DNA of 64,000 nt, from NCBI GenBank assembly GCA_019775845.1, contig JADQAV010000003.1, positions 248,001-312,000 of the forward strand, in the 5' to 3' direction. The position numbers and the translations under genes were made by a program. The notes beneath the pieces were generated by a model, which did not search any database, was not told the DNA's origin, and worked only from the letters and a program-made list of their open reading frames with translations. This document shows, in pieces, positions 21,989 to 34,085 of the stretch. The stretch's first letter is position 1. Every line of letters starts with the position of its first letter. This stretch comes from Myrmaecium sp. VS I D KN 1. Lineage: Eukaryota; Ascomycota; Dothideomycetes; Valsariales; Valsariaceae.

Positions 21989-23894
21989 TTACATCCTCCC
22001 ATTTTCTGGTGACAGACTGGAGGGATCGATCGTTCCGAACGATACCAGGTTGTCCATATCGAAGTTGTCCACGTTATCGATCTCGCCAAGCGGGGAGCGG
22101 AAAGGGAGCCCTAGGGTCTGCTTGGCGTAGAGATCACTGAGTTGCAGAGTTTCCTCCGACCCATTCGGATCATGTGGCATACCATACAAGTCGGCGGAAC
22201 CGTCACGACCAAGCGAAGACAATGGCGGAGACTGGTTCGCAATCACCGGATCTCCTGGGCTCATTGCCGACAGAGGCGAAACTGAGGGCGCGATTGCACT
22301 ACCGCCGTCGGGCAGAGGCGAGAGGAATGGCATGCCAAACTGCTGGTTGAAGCCAGAGGCTGGGACTGCGTCTTGGTTAGGTCCACCATAAAACCCAGGC
22401 GTTCCATACTCCGATGGAGAGTTTGTCGTCGTGGCGGACATAGGATACTGCCTGTAGTCCATGCCGTAACCGGCAGAAGTGTCGATGCTTAGATTGGGCC
22501 CGATGGGGCCGCTAGGGTGATGCTGAGGGATCGGGGCATAGATCTCTGGCTGATGCATCGGCTGGCTCATGTACGGAGATGGGGAAGGCTCCGGCTGAAT
22601 GATGAATGACGGCATTGGCTGTTGACGAAGCATTGAGAAGTCAACAGCGACGGGAACCGAACGACTCCTCTGGCGCTTATGTCCGCGGTGAGCGGGATGG
22701 AGCCCAGGTCCAAAGGGACCATCCTGGGGAAACATAGTAAAGTGCGAGTGGGGGTGGACCAGGTGGTTCGGTTGAGAAGCGGGCCGGTGGTTGATTGGCG
22801 AGACGGGCGCGGACACTGCCATGGCATTGGGATCGAAAGTGTTGTGTCTGTTCTGGAACGACTCCAGGGAAACGAGCTTAGCAAGCTGACCGCTCAAGAC
22901 CTTCGGATGGCCTCCGAGATGATGCACGAGGACCTGTGATGCCTGTTGGTCCTCGGTGAAATCACCACACTGGAAGAAGCCGCCAGATCCGGAGGAATCC
23001 ATAAAGAAGTTGGGCGGTCGGTTGAGTTCAACAATCAGACCACCAGGCCGTTGAGCAGCACCCTCCGCATTCGTTGAAGTGTCGATATTCTCGAGGGTGA
23101 TGTTCTTGATATACGAAAAGGGATACTCGATCTTGTAGCCAGCAGAGTCGTTGTTGATGTAGTAGGTAACCGAGCATTTCTCAGGGGAGTAAAAGATGAC
23201 AAGGTCCATAGCGCTCTGTCCTACACGTCGCCATGTGCCAATGCTGAGCGATCGGCAGGTCAAGTGGTGAATGACTAACAGGATAAATCAGTATGAGCTC
23301 TTCTAGAAAATTATTTCAATCGGTTGCACTCACCAACTTTGGAAGAGCTGGCCTCGGTGTTGAGGAACATGCCGCCGCTTCCGTAAGTGGTCATACCGGT
23401 GCTGGTGCGGTTAAGGAAGTCACGACCCAAAGACTTTCCAGACTCCATGGCCTGAAGAGCAAGGTAGAGGCGCATGGATTCCGGGACCTCATCGCAGCCT
23501 TCTCCGCTTTCGATGCTTTTCTTCGCTATGTTCTTGATCTTGGCGCGTCTATGGGTCTGCGTCAGTCCCCAGCCATCTGATGGTGAAGGCTACGAGCAAC
23601 GTACCTGTTCTGAAACCAAATCTGAACGGAACGTTCGGTCATGTTGATCTCCTGAGCTATCCTTTCCCTGGTCATGGCAGTAGGCGTAGGGTTCTTGTTG
23701 AATTCCATTTCCAATGTGACGAGCTGGTCCTGCGTTGCCCTTTGGCGCTTCTGGTTCTTCTGTTGCTGCGTCAATGTACTTTTGCGAGGGGGTCTGCGGG
23801 AGGCAGAGCCCTGGGGAGTTGCCGTAGCGGCGGGAGAAGGAGTGCTGTTCATTGCGGGGGCATCGGACTGATGCATGGGCGAGGACGTCTGCAT
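21989..23894 (-). CDS. Homeodomain transcription factor
   Basis: Nuclear DNA-binding regulator. Three exons: 23894-23605, 23548-23334 and 23274-21989, with introns of 56 and 59 bp, giving about 596 residues. The frame is open further upstream, but 23894 is the first ATG ([13 protein letters not shown]). The homeodomain at about residues 46-105 runs from [15 protein letters not shown] to [11 protein letters not shown] in exon 1 and [11 protein letters not shown] in exon 2, so intron 1 splits the recognition helix. The residue at homeodomain position 50 appears to be Arg or the following Ala, depending on alignment; it is not the Gln of HOX proteins. A conserved block of unknown function follows ([20 protein letters not shown] ... 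[14 protein letters not shown]). The C-terminal half is Pro/Ser/Gln-rich, as in activation regions. I cannot assign it to one of the named HOX/HBX proteins of model moulds. Confidence 0.88.
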
Positions 23895-26800
23895 GTTGCC
23901 GGACAGCCTCGACGCTGAACGGTAGGTGTCTAGGGACGAAGGATGGAGGTGCTCGATGGAAGAATTATCGCTGGGTTCCAAGGCCCGGCAAGAGAGAAGG
24001 TAACTGCTGAGCAAGTGGCTCGCGCGCGGGATCAATTGGTAAAAGGAGGGTAGGGGTTCCGCGTCCGGTGGAGAAAACGGCGTCCAGGCGTCGAAAAGGA
24101 GCTATCTTCAGTGTCCGAGAGCGAGGAGAGACGGGGGTCGACCTGGGAGCGATTCTTCAAAGCCGTATGCACGAAACGGTGAAATGTAGGATGAATGCGA
24201 AAGAGAGGACGGCAGAGCCAAATGGAGATGGTGAAGGGTACTGAATGAACGTGGAGCGGGTGCCGGAAAGAGTGGACGGCCAACCTCGCGAGGAAGTAAG
24301 GTGGAGGGGAAGGAAGAAAAGAATGAAGGGAAGTTGAGATCGTACTGCAGCGATGTCAGTGACGATTTCGAGGCTCCGGATTGGAGGTGCAAGTGCAGGC
24401 ACAAGAGAGCGTGATGGCAGCAAGGCAAGGCAAGACAAGCAAGAGTAAAGAGCGAGAAGGTCCGTGACGGAGAGAGAGGATGTGGTAAATGAGGGAGGGC
24501 CGCTTGGGCGTTGGCGAAGGGGGGAGGGGGTGGGTGGTGAGAAGAAGGGGGACAAGGGGACGAAGGGCCGGAGGGGACGGAGGGGGACGAGAGGACAGGG
24601 GGACGCCCGCCGAAAGGGGCCGGGCAAGGACGGGCAGGGACGGGCAGGGGGTGGGCAGGGGCCAGCAGGAGGACATGGACCGGCTAGCTATTAGCGGGCG
24701 CACCAGGCCACATTCTCAAACCGCCGAGGGCGACCAGATCACGATACGATTGCGGCAAGGCGTGCGGCCGTCGGGGGTTACAGGTCGACGCTGTTCCCGA
24801 CTACCTACTACACAGTCTATACTACATACTCTCTCCCTAACCTGAAGTTCTCATCCCGTGTTGAGGAAGCCTGTTCGGGAGGGTGACCATGGATACTATA
24901 GCTGAAGGATGGATAATAGAGAAAACCGAATAGCTATACATCGGCATGAATATGGATGGATGCTGTCGCATGATATCGGTATCCTCCATACGGTACCGTC
25001 CGCGGCAGTACAGTATAAAGATGCACCTCAGCGTCCTTCCCTCCCTCTTCCCTGTCTCCGATTATCCGCTCCCCTATACCTATTACTGAGGTAGGTTGAA
25101 CTTACCTCCTCCGGTACACTGATTGTACCTGTACGCATCAATTGTTCGCGCCACGTCCAAAACACACATAAACATATACAATACATGCGCGCGGATCCGT
25201 AGTAGCCTGGAGAAGAACTACTGTACCTACAACCTACCAGAGGCTGAGGACGCGCGCGAAAAACCGTGGGAGACCTGAGGAAGAGAAAAGCACTGACATG
25301 CCCGAGACAGCCCCTTCCAATCCCCTCGCCCGCCCTCGCCCGCTCTGGTCCGTCGTCGCCTTGCGAATCGGCACGCCGCAAGCCGCCCACCGCCCACCGC
25401 CCACCGCCTACCAACCGTCTCCCCCTCCCCACCCGTCCACGCTCCACGCTCCACCAACACCACCACCACCACCACCGGCGTGAACGCGTCGTGTGCAAGG
25501 GTCTCAGGTACCCGTCGCTTGGTCGTATCGTCGGCCACCCACAACGGCTAGGCCGTCCCGTCCTGCAGCTTTCACCATCATCCGACGATGACAGTGGACG
25601 CTCGCCCTCGATTGCCGTCGGGCCATTCCCACCGCTTCTCCGCCTCGTCCAACGTCGTCAAACCGTCCGCCGAGAGGGAAAGGTGGACGGTCAGCCCAGG
25701 ATGATCCCCACGAAGATGCCTGCCCCGTACCTGCAGCCTGTGCCGACGCTTCCTGCTTCCGAACCGCGACCACCGCCGTAAACAAACAGGAGAGCGTTTC
25801 TGACACCCACCATCCGTCGTGGTTCCTGGCGCTCCCTGCCATCCTGGGCCAGGAGGCCGCAAAAGCCCTGACGACGGGGATCGTGCCGCTCGCGCGCGCG
25901 GCCTCCTGCTGTTCTCCACTGACGTCGACCGAGTCCACATGGCATCATAACCTCGCCGCTGGCACCGTCGGCTTGGTTGAATAAGCACCGCGCTTTCACC
26001 CTTCGGGCGGGCGCTACTCCAACCCCCGCTACTGGCCAGCCCCTGCCGCGACGCGCATTTGCTGACAAGCAACTTTGTTTTCGGTGAACAACAAACACTG
26101 ATGCACACAAAATGCGCGTCTTCGCGCGTTGTTGCTTCTTCACGATCGAGGGGCTGGACTTCCCCTCAAGGGTGCAGAACGACGTCGTGCGAACGCATGG
26201 ACCTCGCGATGTTTCCGCCATTCGGCGCGTTTAGTCGTGGTGGAATCCGAGGTATCTGACTAGCAAGTCTCCCCCAAGCCCGTATATAAAGCCGCGCGAA
26301 AGGTTGGTAAGGACGAGCCCTACATAACAACCGATCCCCCTAGAAATCATAATTCACATTCTCTTCGCGACCTGGCTCTCGGTCTCCGTGATCCTCAGAA
26401 GCCTATCTTTTCGGGACTGTGCAGTTTGGATCGGTCCGGGTAGGATCCGAGCTAACCGTTGAAACGTCCGTCTCCCAAGTGGATATATTGGGTGGGTTGG
26501 GAACTGGTTAGCCGGGAACTTAAAAGATGCCTTCGAATCTATCATTACGAGAACATCGCCGCGGAACACAGGAACAGGCGCGTTCGTAAGTGAAGACCTG
26601 CAGAGCTGTACGTCAAAATAAACTACAGCGAGACGGTGATATTCAGTTGATATGCAGCATTTGCTGCAGTAGTTATGGGTGTGATCAACGACATGCTCAG
26701 GCACACACTCAACAATGTAGCTCGTGGTGCATCCTGATGCACCCTATTCATCACCTATAACTGCGACATCGGAGTTATCGCGATGTCAAGGCTGCGTAGA

Positions 26801-27116
26801 GTCCATCAAGCCAGTCGGTGGCCCATATACCTCTGTCTTATACTGTAGAGCTTCAACTCCATCAGGTGTCTTGCCAGGACCTCGCAAGCAAATATGCTTC
26901 CCGTAGTGGTTCCGAGGGTTCAACGCCCGTTTATGTCGAGGGCGTGGTCAGCTTCGGCTACCGAGGCAGTATCACCTTCATCCGGTACACGGTCCGAGTG
27001 GATGACCGTAGGTACAACCGACGCCTTCCAAGAGCGGACGAAAGCAATGTTCTTCACTACCAACTACAAATCCATCTCCGTGTCTCGCAGAGGCCAAACC
27101 TATCGTCATCGCCATC
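23895..27116. other. Intergenic, about 3.2 kb
   Basis: Promoter of the homeobox gene (G/C-biased strands at 24450-24700) and a long stretch before AACS. It contains a good TATA box at 26283 without an obvious gene. Frames at 25030-26220 overlap on both strands and are not convincing. Confidence 0.4.
26283..26290 (+). promoter_or_regulatory. TATA box (TATATAAA), target unclear
   Basis: TATATAAA inside a GC-rich context, 830 bp upstream of the AACS start codon. It could start a long 5' leader for AACS or a separate transcript. Confidence 0.4.
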
Positions 27117-29571
27117 ATGACTATAAACGATGAACATGCAAGCAGCACGTACGTCGCAGAAGGCCCCGATGTCTCCTCCACGAAGCTCTCCTCTACGAAG
27201 CTCTGGGAGCATCCGGATCCCCAGTCCACCCAGATGTGGACCTTCCTCCAACATATGAACCGCAAACATGGCCTGCAGTTGCAGATGTATTGGGACCTCC
27301 ACGCCTGGAGCATCGACAACCTCGCCACGTTCTGGGCGGAAGTGTGGGATTTCGTGGGAATCACGGCGTCGAAACCCTTTCACGAGGTTAGCTTTCATGT
27401 TTCATTGCGATCATCTTCGCTTTGGGTTGCGTCTATGTCTCTGCTTCCACACGTGAAGGGTCGATGGCGATCAACGGCAGGATTTCTAGCCCGTCCTGGA
27501 GGCATTTGATGGGAAAAACTAGGTGAACAAGGTGACTTCGTCATCCGCAATGATGTCTTGCTTGGCCATGGAGATGGGCCTCGAATATGCGCAGACCACT
27601 CTATTGAAGAAGAGTTTCCATGTCGTCATCCTAACTCCCCCTACTAGGTCGTCGATGAAGATGCCCCCATGTTTCCACCGCCGAAGTGGTTCCAAAGCGC
27701 GAGGCTGAATTTTGCGGAAAACCTGCTCTTTCCCACCGCCGGCGTTGACCCCGACTCCCCCGCCATCATCGCCGTCAGCGAGACGACGGAGGAGGAGATT
27801 TCATGGTCACAACTCCGCGAGCGGGTCCGGGCATGTCAAGCCAGCCTGATCGCTATCGGCCTCAAAGAAGGCGATAGAGTGGCTGGATATGTCGCGAATC
27901 ATGCGAATGCCGTCGTCGCTATGCTCGCCGCGACCTCCATCGGTGGCATATGGACGGCGATGTCCCCTGATACGGGCGCCTATGCCGTCTTGGAGAGGCT
28001 CAGACAGATCGAGCCAGCCATCCTCTTCACGGACAATGCTGCGTTTTACAACGGTCGTCCGCATCCCATTCTTCCCAAAGTCGCCGAGATCACGGCCGGC
28101 CTCCAGGGCCTCCGTGGCGTGGTGGTCTTTGACACCGTGCCCTCCTTGCAGGTTGACATCTCCTCCATCAAGCCGGCTGCTGGCAGCGCGTACTCGTACG
28201 CCAGCTTCCTGGACCTGGGCGCCCCTACTTCCGAACTAACATTCGCCCAACTTCTGCCGGATCAGCCGGTCTACATTCTATACAGCAGCGGCACCACCGG
28301 CGCGCCCAAGTGCATCGTTCACGGCGCCATCGGCACGCTCCTCCAGCACAAGAAGGAGCACATACTGCATTGCTCCATTACCCCCGCCAGCCGCCTGTTC
28401 TACTTCACTACCTGCGCCTGGATGATGTGGCATTGGCTGGTCTCGGGTCTTGCCAGCGGCGCCACCATCGTCCTTTACGACGGATCGCCGTTTCGAGCTC
28501 CCTCCCCCCTAGACCTAAGCACCTCGATCCTCACAGATCTCGCCATGCCACAACTCATCTCCCGCCTTCGGGTCACCCACTTCGGCACCTCCGCCAAATA
28601 CCTCTCCATCCTCGAGCAGAAGGACGTCCAGCCGCTCCGACATGTCTCTCTCCCCTCCCTGCAAGCCATCTACTCCACCGGCTCCCCGCTCGCGCCCTCC
28701 ACCTTCGCCTACATCTACCGGGTCTTCCCCTCGTCCATCAACCTCGGCAGCATCACCGGCGGCACAGATATCATCTCCCTGTTTGGCGCCCCCTGCCCAC
28801 TGCTCCCCGTTCACGCCGGCGAGATCCAAGCGCCGGGCTTGGGCATGGCCATCGCCGTCTACGACCCTGACGGCATAGACATCAGCCGCACCGGCATCCC
28901 CGGTGACCTCGTCTGCCGTCGACCCTTCCCCTGCCAGCCCGTCGGCTTCTGGGGGCCGGGCGGTGCGGACCGGTACCGGCGCAGCTACTTCGATGCCTTT
29001 GGCAGTGACGCCCCCATCGTCTGGCATCACGGCGACTTCGTCCGCCTTAACCCGGCCACGGGCGGCTTGTGGATGCTTGGCCGGAGCGACGGCGTCCTCA
29101 ACCCGGCCGGGGTCCGCTTCGGCAGTGCGGAGATCTACCACGTCCTCCTCCGGCACTTCAGTCAGGTCCAGGACGCGCTTTGCGTCGGCCGACGTCGCCG
29201 GCCCGACGACCCGGATGAATCCGTCGTCCTTTTCCTCAAGATGCACGACGGCTACCCGTTCGATGCCGATCTGGTGCAGCAGGTGAAGGATGTCATCCGC
29301 GCCCAGCTGAGCGCTCGCCATGTGCCTGCTGTTGTGGACGAGTGTTTGGAGATCCCCGTCACTGGGAATGGGAAGAAGTGAGTTCCGTCCGGTTCCCTCC
29401 GTAGCGCTGCTTGTTTTCTGTCTTTCCGGTTCGCTGATTCACTGACGTGCGCACTCCAGAATCGAAGGCGCCGTGAAGCAGATTCTCTGCGGCATGGACG
29501 TCAAGATCTCGGCTTCCGCGGCGAACCCGGAGTGCCTCGACTTCTATCGCAAATGGGCGCGGACCCATTGA
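27117..29571 (+). CDS. Acetoacetyl-CoA synthetase
   Basis: ANL-superfamily enzyme that activates acetoacetate to acetoacetyl-CoA with ATP, feeding ketone bodies or leucine catabolites into sterol and lipid pathways in the cytosol. Three exons: 27117-27386, 27648-29377 and 29460-29571, giving 703 residues. Intron 1 (261 bp) is long for this window, but splicing gives ASKPFHE joined to VVDEDAPMFPPPKWF, which fits the family. Motifs: YILYSSGTTGAPK (about 299-311, P-loop), SITGGTD, WHHGDF, GRSDGVLNPAGVRFGSAEIY and GNGKK/IEGAVK across intron 2, with the catalytic Lys. The N-terminal segment STQMWTFLQHMNRKHGLQL is typical of AACS rather than acetyl-CoA synthetase. It is convergent with GLO2. Confidence 0.93.
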
Positions 29572-29952
29572 GGAGGCGGCGTGCAGAGCGACTGAGCCCA
29601 TTGGAGCGGGCCGGCGGCGGATGCTTGAAGATTTGACGGCATGTATGATCACATTTCCAGGGGGAACCCGGAAGAAAGAGGGTTTGTTACCGGTTAGATT
29701 GTCATAATCAAGAGCGCCCTCTGTGCCAATCGCACGACATCAATCATCTCTCTCACAACCCGCCACGTTGAATGCACATCACCTGCTTTTCACGAGTCCG
29801 GCCTCACCATGACCACCAACCACGTCAACGCACCATACACCTAACTCCTTGTCTACACATATACTGCTCACATATACGTCGTACCTTCGTAACCACATAG
29901 CGCCAACGCCAATGCTCAACATCATCGACCCGCACGTCCCAATTCAACAACT
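29572..29952. other. Convergent 3' region AACS/GLO2
   Basis: 381 bp shared by two 3' ends. Nothing else seen. Confidence 0.5.
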
Positions 29953-31348
29953 CTATGCGCGATCCTTCATCGCTCGCAGCGTCGCCATGACCTCCACCGG
30001 ATCCGTCTTCCCCACGACCTGATGGATCTTCGGATCCTGCGGTTCTCGTCAGCCATTCTTCCAATTACTCCCTTCGAAAGCGGTCCGCCGCACGCTTGGC
30101 CGGGAACCACAAGAGCTGACTGACCTTGACCCGCATGAACACGTTATACCTCTTCTCATCCCCAATCGTCGACTTGCCCTGCGTGTGCTTGTTCTGCGCG
30201 GCGAAGGCGTCGAGCTGCCGGACGGCGTCGTCGTCCGGGAGCACGCTCTTGGCGAACTTGACGTTGCCTTTGGTGTACTCGTGGCCCGGCTGGTCAAAGT
30301 CTCTCCATCAGTCGGGCTGTTTGCAGCCAACAGCTAACAACGGATGGGGTTTTTTTGGACCTACGTAAACCTTCGTGTCGTCCGGCAAGGCGGCCAGGAC
30401 CTCGTTGAGCGCGGCGTGCATCTCGGCGGCGGTGCCCTCGAAGAAGCGGCCGCAGCCGCCGATGAAGAGGGTGTCGCCGGTGAAGACGGCCCGGTCGTCA
30501 CTCGCGCCGTCCTCGACGTAGTAGCAGATGCTGTCTTGGGTGTGACAGGGCGTGTGCAGCGCCGTTACTTTGATGGCCTCGCCGATGGTGAAGGAGGAGT
30601 TGTGCGCGGGCGTGTGGGTGACGTGCTGGCAGTCCCGACCCCCGATTATGGGGAGGGGGTAATGTTTGGACTGCGTTGGGCGGTTTTAGCTGGGGGGCTG
30701 CTGTAGAGTGGGAAGGGGGACTTTTGGCTAGGGGGAACGTACGATCTCGCTGTTGCCGCCGGCGTGGTCGTGGTGACTACGTAGGTGGTAGGAGTTAACG
30801 GGTTGCTCGCGATCTGTTGGCTGTGTTTTCATGGAGGCTTACTGGTGCGTGTTGATGATGCTGGTGAGCTTGATCTTCCCGCTCTCGGTATGTCGCTTCA
30901 GGACTGGCAGCACCCTGTCATCATGCTTGGTTAGCTCTGCGGGAGCTGGAGCTACAGCTACAGCTACATCTGCCTGCGCGGGGCTTATTGAATGAGGACA
31001 TACTCGGGCGGATGCGCCGGGTCAATGATCACAGCTTCCTTGCTCTTATCGTCGACGACGAGGTAGGCGTAGTTGTTGCCCGTCCCCTCCCCTTTTCGAT
31101 ATCGAATTAAGTTAGCAATCGGAGTCCTACGGGTTGGTTGCAAAAGCCGTGTGTGCTGCTGACATACACATCGGAATCGATTGGATATGCATGGCGCGCG
31201 CTGCTGTTGCTGCTGACTACAGGAGGTACGGGTCCGATGTTAGTGCCCGCATTTGGCAGATGCTTTTGAGGCGGCTTACGGTGTAGAAGAGAGGCTTGGT
31301 GAAAGATGCTGTTAGGGATTTCCGGAGGGTGGAAGTGAAGAGACTCAT
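29953..31348 (-). CDS. GLO2: Hydroxyacylglutathione hydrolase (glyoxalase II)
   Basis: Metallo-beta-lactamase-fold hydrolase that turns S-lactoylglutathione into D-lactate and glutathione, completing methylglyoxal detoxification. Eight exons: 31348-31280, 31216-31168, 31091-31004, 30914-30843, 30776-30743, 30670-30365, 30289-30125 and 30036-29953. They sum to 867 nt, 288 residues, all in phase. Metal-binding THHHDHAGGN is split by intron 4. Then follow LHTPCHTQDS, FTGDTLFIGGCGRFFEG and VYPGHEYTKGN, the other ligands and the glutathione site. Residues 1-31 (MSLFTSTLRKSLTASFTKPL...) look like a mitochondrial presequence. An in-frame Met before HIQSIPMWEG could give a cytosolic form. It is the most intron-rich gene in the window, and it is divergent from SAM35. 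Confidence 0.93.
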
Positions 31349-32005
31349 GAGGAGGGATATGGGGGAAAAGAAGCAGCGGCGTTCAGGTGGAGAAGCTTCA
31401 GAAGAGCTTCCTATCGGATGCGGAGAGCTTCCATGATGACGTGAAAAGGGCTCGTCGGCTATCGTTACCCTTCGGCTTTAGTCGTGCGATAACTCCGTCT
31501 GCTATAATGAAGATGTTCGGAGGTTGGGATAGGGAAGATTGTTTTGAATTGAATTGTCCCCCGGTCGGATCTAGAGAGCGAATGGGAGATTCAGCCTGGT
31601 CCAATTGTGAATCACATGGCCATGTCCCTAGGGTTTCTGGTATGTTTTGCGTGGTAGCCTTGTCTAGCTAGTGATTCTTGTACCTACGATGTTCGAGATG
31701 CGCGGCCCTCTCATGCGCTGGAAGGGGAAAGGCGAATCCATACACAAAGCGGTCGAGACTCCTGTCGAAGGGCTTGTAGAACCAAAAACTCAATAGATGC
31801 AGGGTGGCCAAATGCGACGGGATGCTTGTATATATAAAGCGCTCGCGCACGCATTGTTGTTCAGCTCTCCGAACGAAGAAGGCGATCGGGAAGGGCGAAC
31901 TGCGGGCAACGGCCAAACCTCCGAGAGCAACTCTTGCCGGCCCTGAAATTTCCCCAAGCTCCCCTCCATCTTCTCCATATCCACCGTCGCAAAAGGTCAT
32001 GAACG
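31349..32005. promoter_or_regulatory. Divergent promoter GLO2/SAM35
   Basis: 657 bp between two start codons. A TATATATAAA string at about 31829-31838 lies 170 bp upstream of the SAM35 start and is its likely TATA box. A short upstream frame (31999-32034) overlaps the SAM35 start. Confidence 0.5.
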
Positions 32006-32034
32006 ATGACCACCACGCGCGACTCCCACAATGA
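31999..32034 (+). other. Upstream ORF overlapping the SAM35 start
   Basis: ATG at 31999 opens an 11-codon frame (MNDDHHARLPQ) ending at TGA 32032-32034, in a different frame from the SAM35 ATG at 32006. If it is in the leader, it could lower SAM35 translation. Confidence 0.45.
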
Positions 32035-33087
32035 TGCGCCGGCGGCAGCAGCACAATATGCCCGGCCTGCTCCAGCTCCCTCTCGAGGCATCTTCTCCGT
32101 CCCGGCCCCGGTCAAACGAGTCTTCGACCGCTTCCCGCTCGTGACGTACGAGGCGAACGACCTCCCCCAGCGCGCGCCGCGGAATCGCAAGCGGCATCAG
32201 TTGTACGTGTGGAGTACGCCGGCGGAGGCGAAGGCGGGCGTGCCCTCGTTCAATCCGAGCTGTTTGAAATGGCAGGTATGCAAGACATCTCTGCGCGCTG
32301 CTATGTCGCGTAGAACGCTTTGGCACGGTTGGGGATCAGAAGTTGACCACGCATCGAGCAGGCATACCTGAAATTCTCCAACATTGAAGTCACGACCGTC
32401 GCATCGAACAACCATGCCTCACCTAGCGGCGCTCTTCCCTTCCTCCTCCCTGCCTCCTCCAACATCCTCAATCCTCCAGCTCCCGTGCCCGCCGGCAAGC
32501 TTCAACGGTGGGCAAAGGACCACAGCACGAGCGCCATTGAAGAGCCGTCAGACCTGCGCTACGAAGCGTACCTCTCACTCCTCGACCTGAAAATACGACG
32601 AGCATGGGTACGTACGAACTCCACCGTCCAGGAGCCGGAACGCAAATCTAACCAAACGGGACACCAGCTCTACAACCTCTACCTCACCTCCAACTTCCAC
32701 ACCATCATCCAACCCCTCTACCTCACCCCCACCTCCACAAGCCCTCTCGTCCGCCTCGCCCTCGCACACGAGCTCCGCGCCGCCGCCACCGCCGAACTGC
32801 TCAAGCACACCCCGACCATCGACGTCGGCCTCCTATACACCGAGGCCGACGACGCCCTCGCCGCCCTGGAGACCGCGCTCGGCGACGCGGAATGGTTCTT
32901 CGGCGCGCCGCGGCCGACGCTGTTCGATGCGAGCGTGTTCGCGTACACGCATCTGCTGCTGGATGATGAGCTGGGTGAGGGCTGGACGGAGCGCACGGTG
33001 TGTCGGGCGGTGCGGAAGAGGCAGAGGTTGGTGGCGCATCGGAATAGGATACTGAACGGGTTTTTTGCGAGGGATTTGGATCGGTGA
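32006..33087 (+). CDS. SAM35: SAM35/TOB38, metaxin-like subunit of the mitochondrial SAM complex
   Basis: Peripheral outer-membrane subunit that recognises the beta-signal of barrel precursors in the sorting and assembly machinery. Three exons: 32006-32275, 32362-32607 and 32668-33087, giving 311 residues (yeast Sam35 329). The N-terminal box IFSVPAPVKRVFDRFPLVTY (29-48) closely matches the FSVPMPVKRIFDTFPLQTY of yeast Sam35, the main ground for the name. A thioredoxin-like N-half and a GST-C-like helical half follow, with ALGDAEWFFGAPRPTLFDAS in the second. There is no transmembrane helix, as expected. The first splice gives CLKWQ/AYLKFSN. It is convergent with QCR8. Confidence 0.85.
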
Positions 33088-34085
33088 GGGGGTGGTGTTG
33101 TGGGATGGGATAGAGGGGGGAGGGCGAGGTGTAGCGGTGATTGACAGGCAGGGAATGCATTGCGTGGGCATGATGGCTTCGGTTGTATTATTAGAGAGTG
33201 CGGCGTGTATGGCAGGGTTAGTAGAGTATACTTGGTCCTTCTGCTTACTTCTGAAGGTCGCACGGATGTACTTCGTCCGTCAAGGACGCTTCGACGTGGC
33301 GAGGCATCGGCGAAGTTTGGCGCGTCCACTGGCACGCCGGATCATGTCAGTGATTAGCTAGCCTTCCAGCTCTCCCTTCGCGGGCCTTGCTGCCTAGAAT
33401 CAAGTACCAGTACCCTTTCCCACTCTACCCCCTTGCCCTCTCAACCTCCCAGCGCGGCTGGAGTACATGCTGCCTTAAACCTCGAGACGCATCTCATCAT
33501 ACGAGAGCGAGGGCAACATCCCTCCAAGCCTGAAGTGGGTTTCGTCAAGGGAAGGGGGGTTTAGAGTCAGAGGGCGAGGCTGGGTGTATGGCGGTGGATG
33601 TGCTGGAGGAAGCGCGATGGGGGAGCGGCAGTGGGCGGGAGGGGATGCAAGGGAGTGGGTGTGAAGGGTGTGATTTGGATTGCTTGCGAGGAAGAGGATG
33701 TGAGAAGGCAGTCGTGAGAAGATTAATATATCTTGTCGTTGCGAGGGCGTTGCTCGCGTAAGGCTGGTGGGTAGATGTGGTGCTTATGATTTCCTAGCCT
33801 CTGATTGGCTGTCAGCGGATCTGCTTATTTCCTTGATGGTTTACTGAGGGATGGAGGTATTCTGCAGCGACGAACCTTTGCAGCGATTGTAATTCGTGGA
33901 AGCCGTAATGGATAGCATTGAGAAGATTTGATCACAGGAAACGGGGCGCAAAGAAAGAACGGCGGATGGGAGTGAACGAACTTCGTGTCTTGTACAACAC
34001 AGCAGTCTATTGCGCGCTTGAGCCCATAATATACACTTCAAAATCCCTCGTGATGCACCCCAACGCTATCCATGCAAATCCGACC
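33088..34085. other. Convergent 3' region SAM35/QCR8
   Basis: About 1 kb. G-rich around 33540-33680. No gene-like frame seen. Confidence 0.45.

Noticed and set aside
23895-24035. Upstream extension of the homeobox protein to 24035
   Set aside because: The frame is open but contains no ATG before 23894; an extra exon is possible but unsupported.
26354-27133. Several 80-128-codon frames upstream of AACS
   Set aside because: They overlap on both strands and none continues through plausible splice sites into a family-like protein.
28515-29321. 268-codon minus-strand frame within AACS
   Set aside because: Antisense shadow caused by GC-rich third positions.
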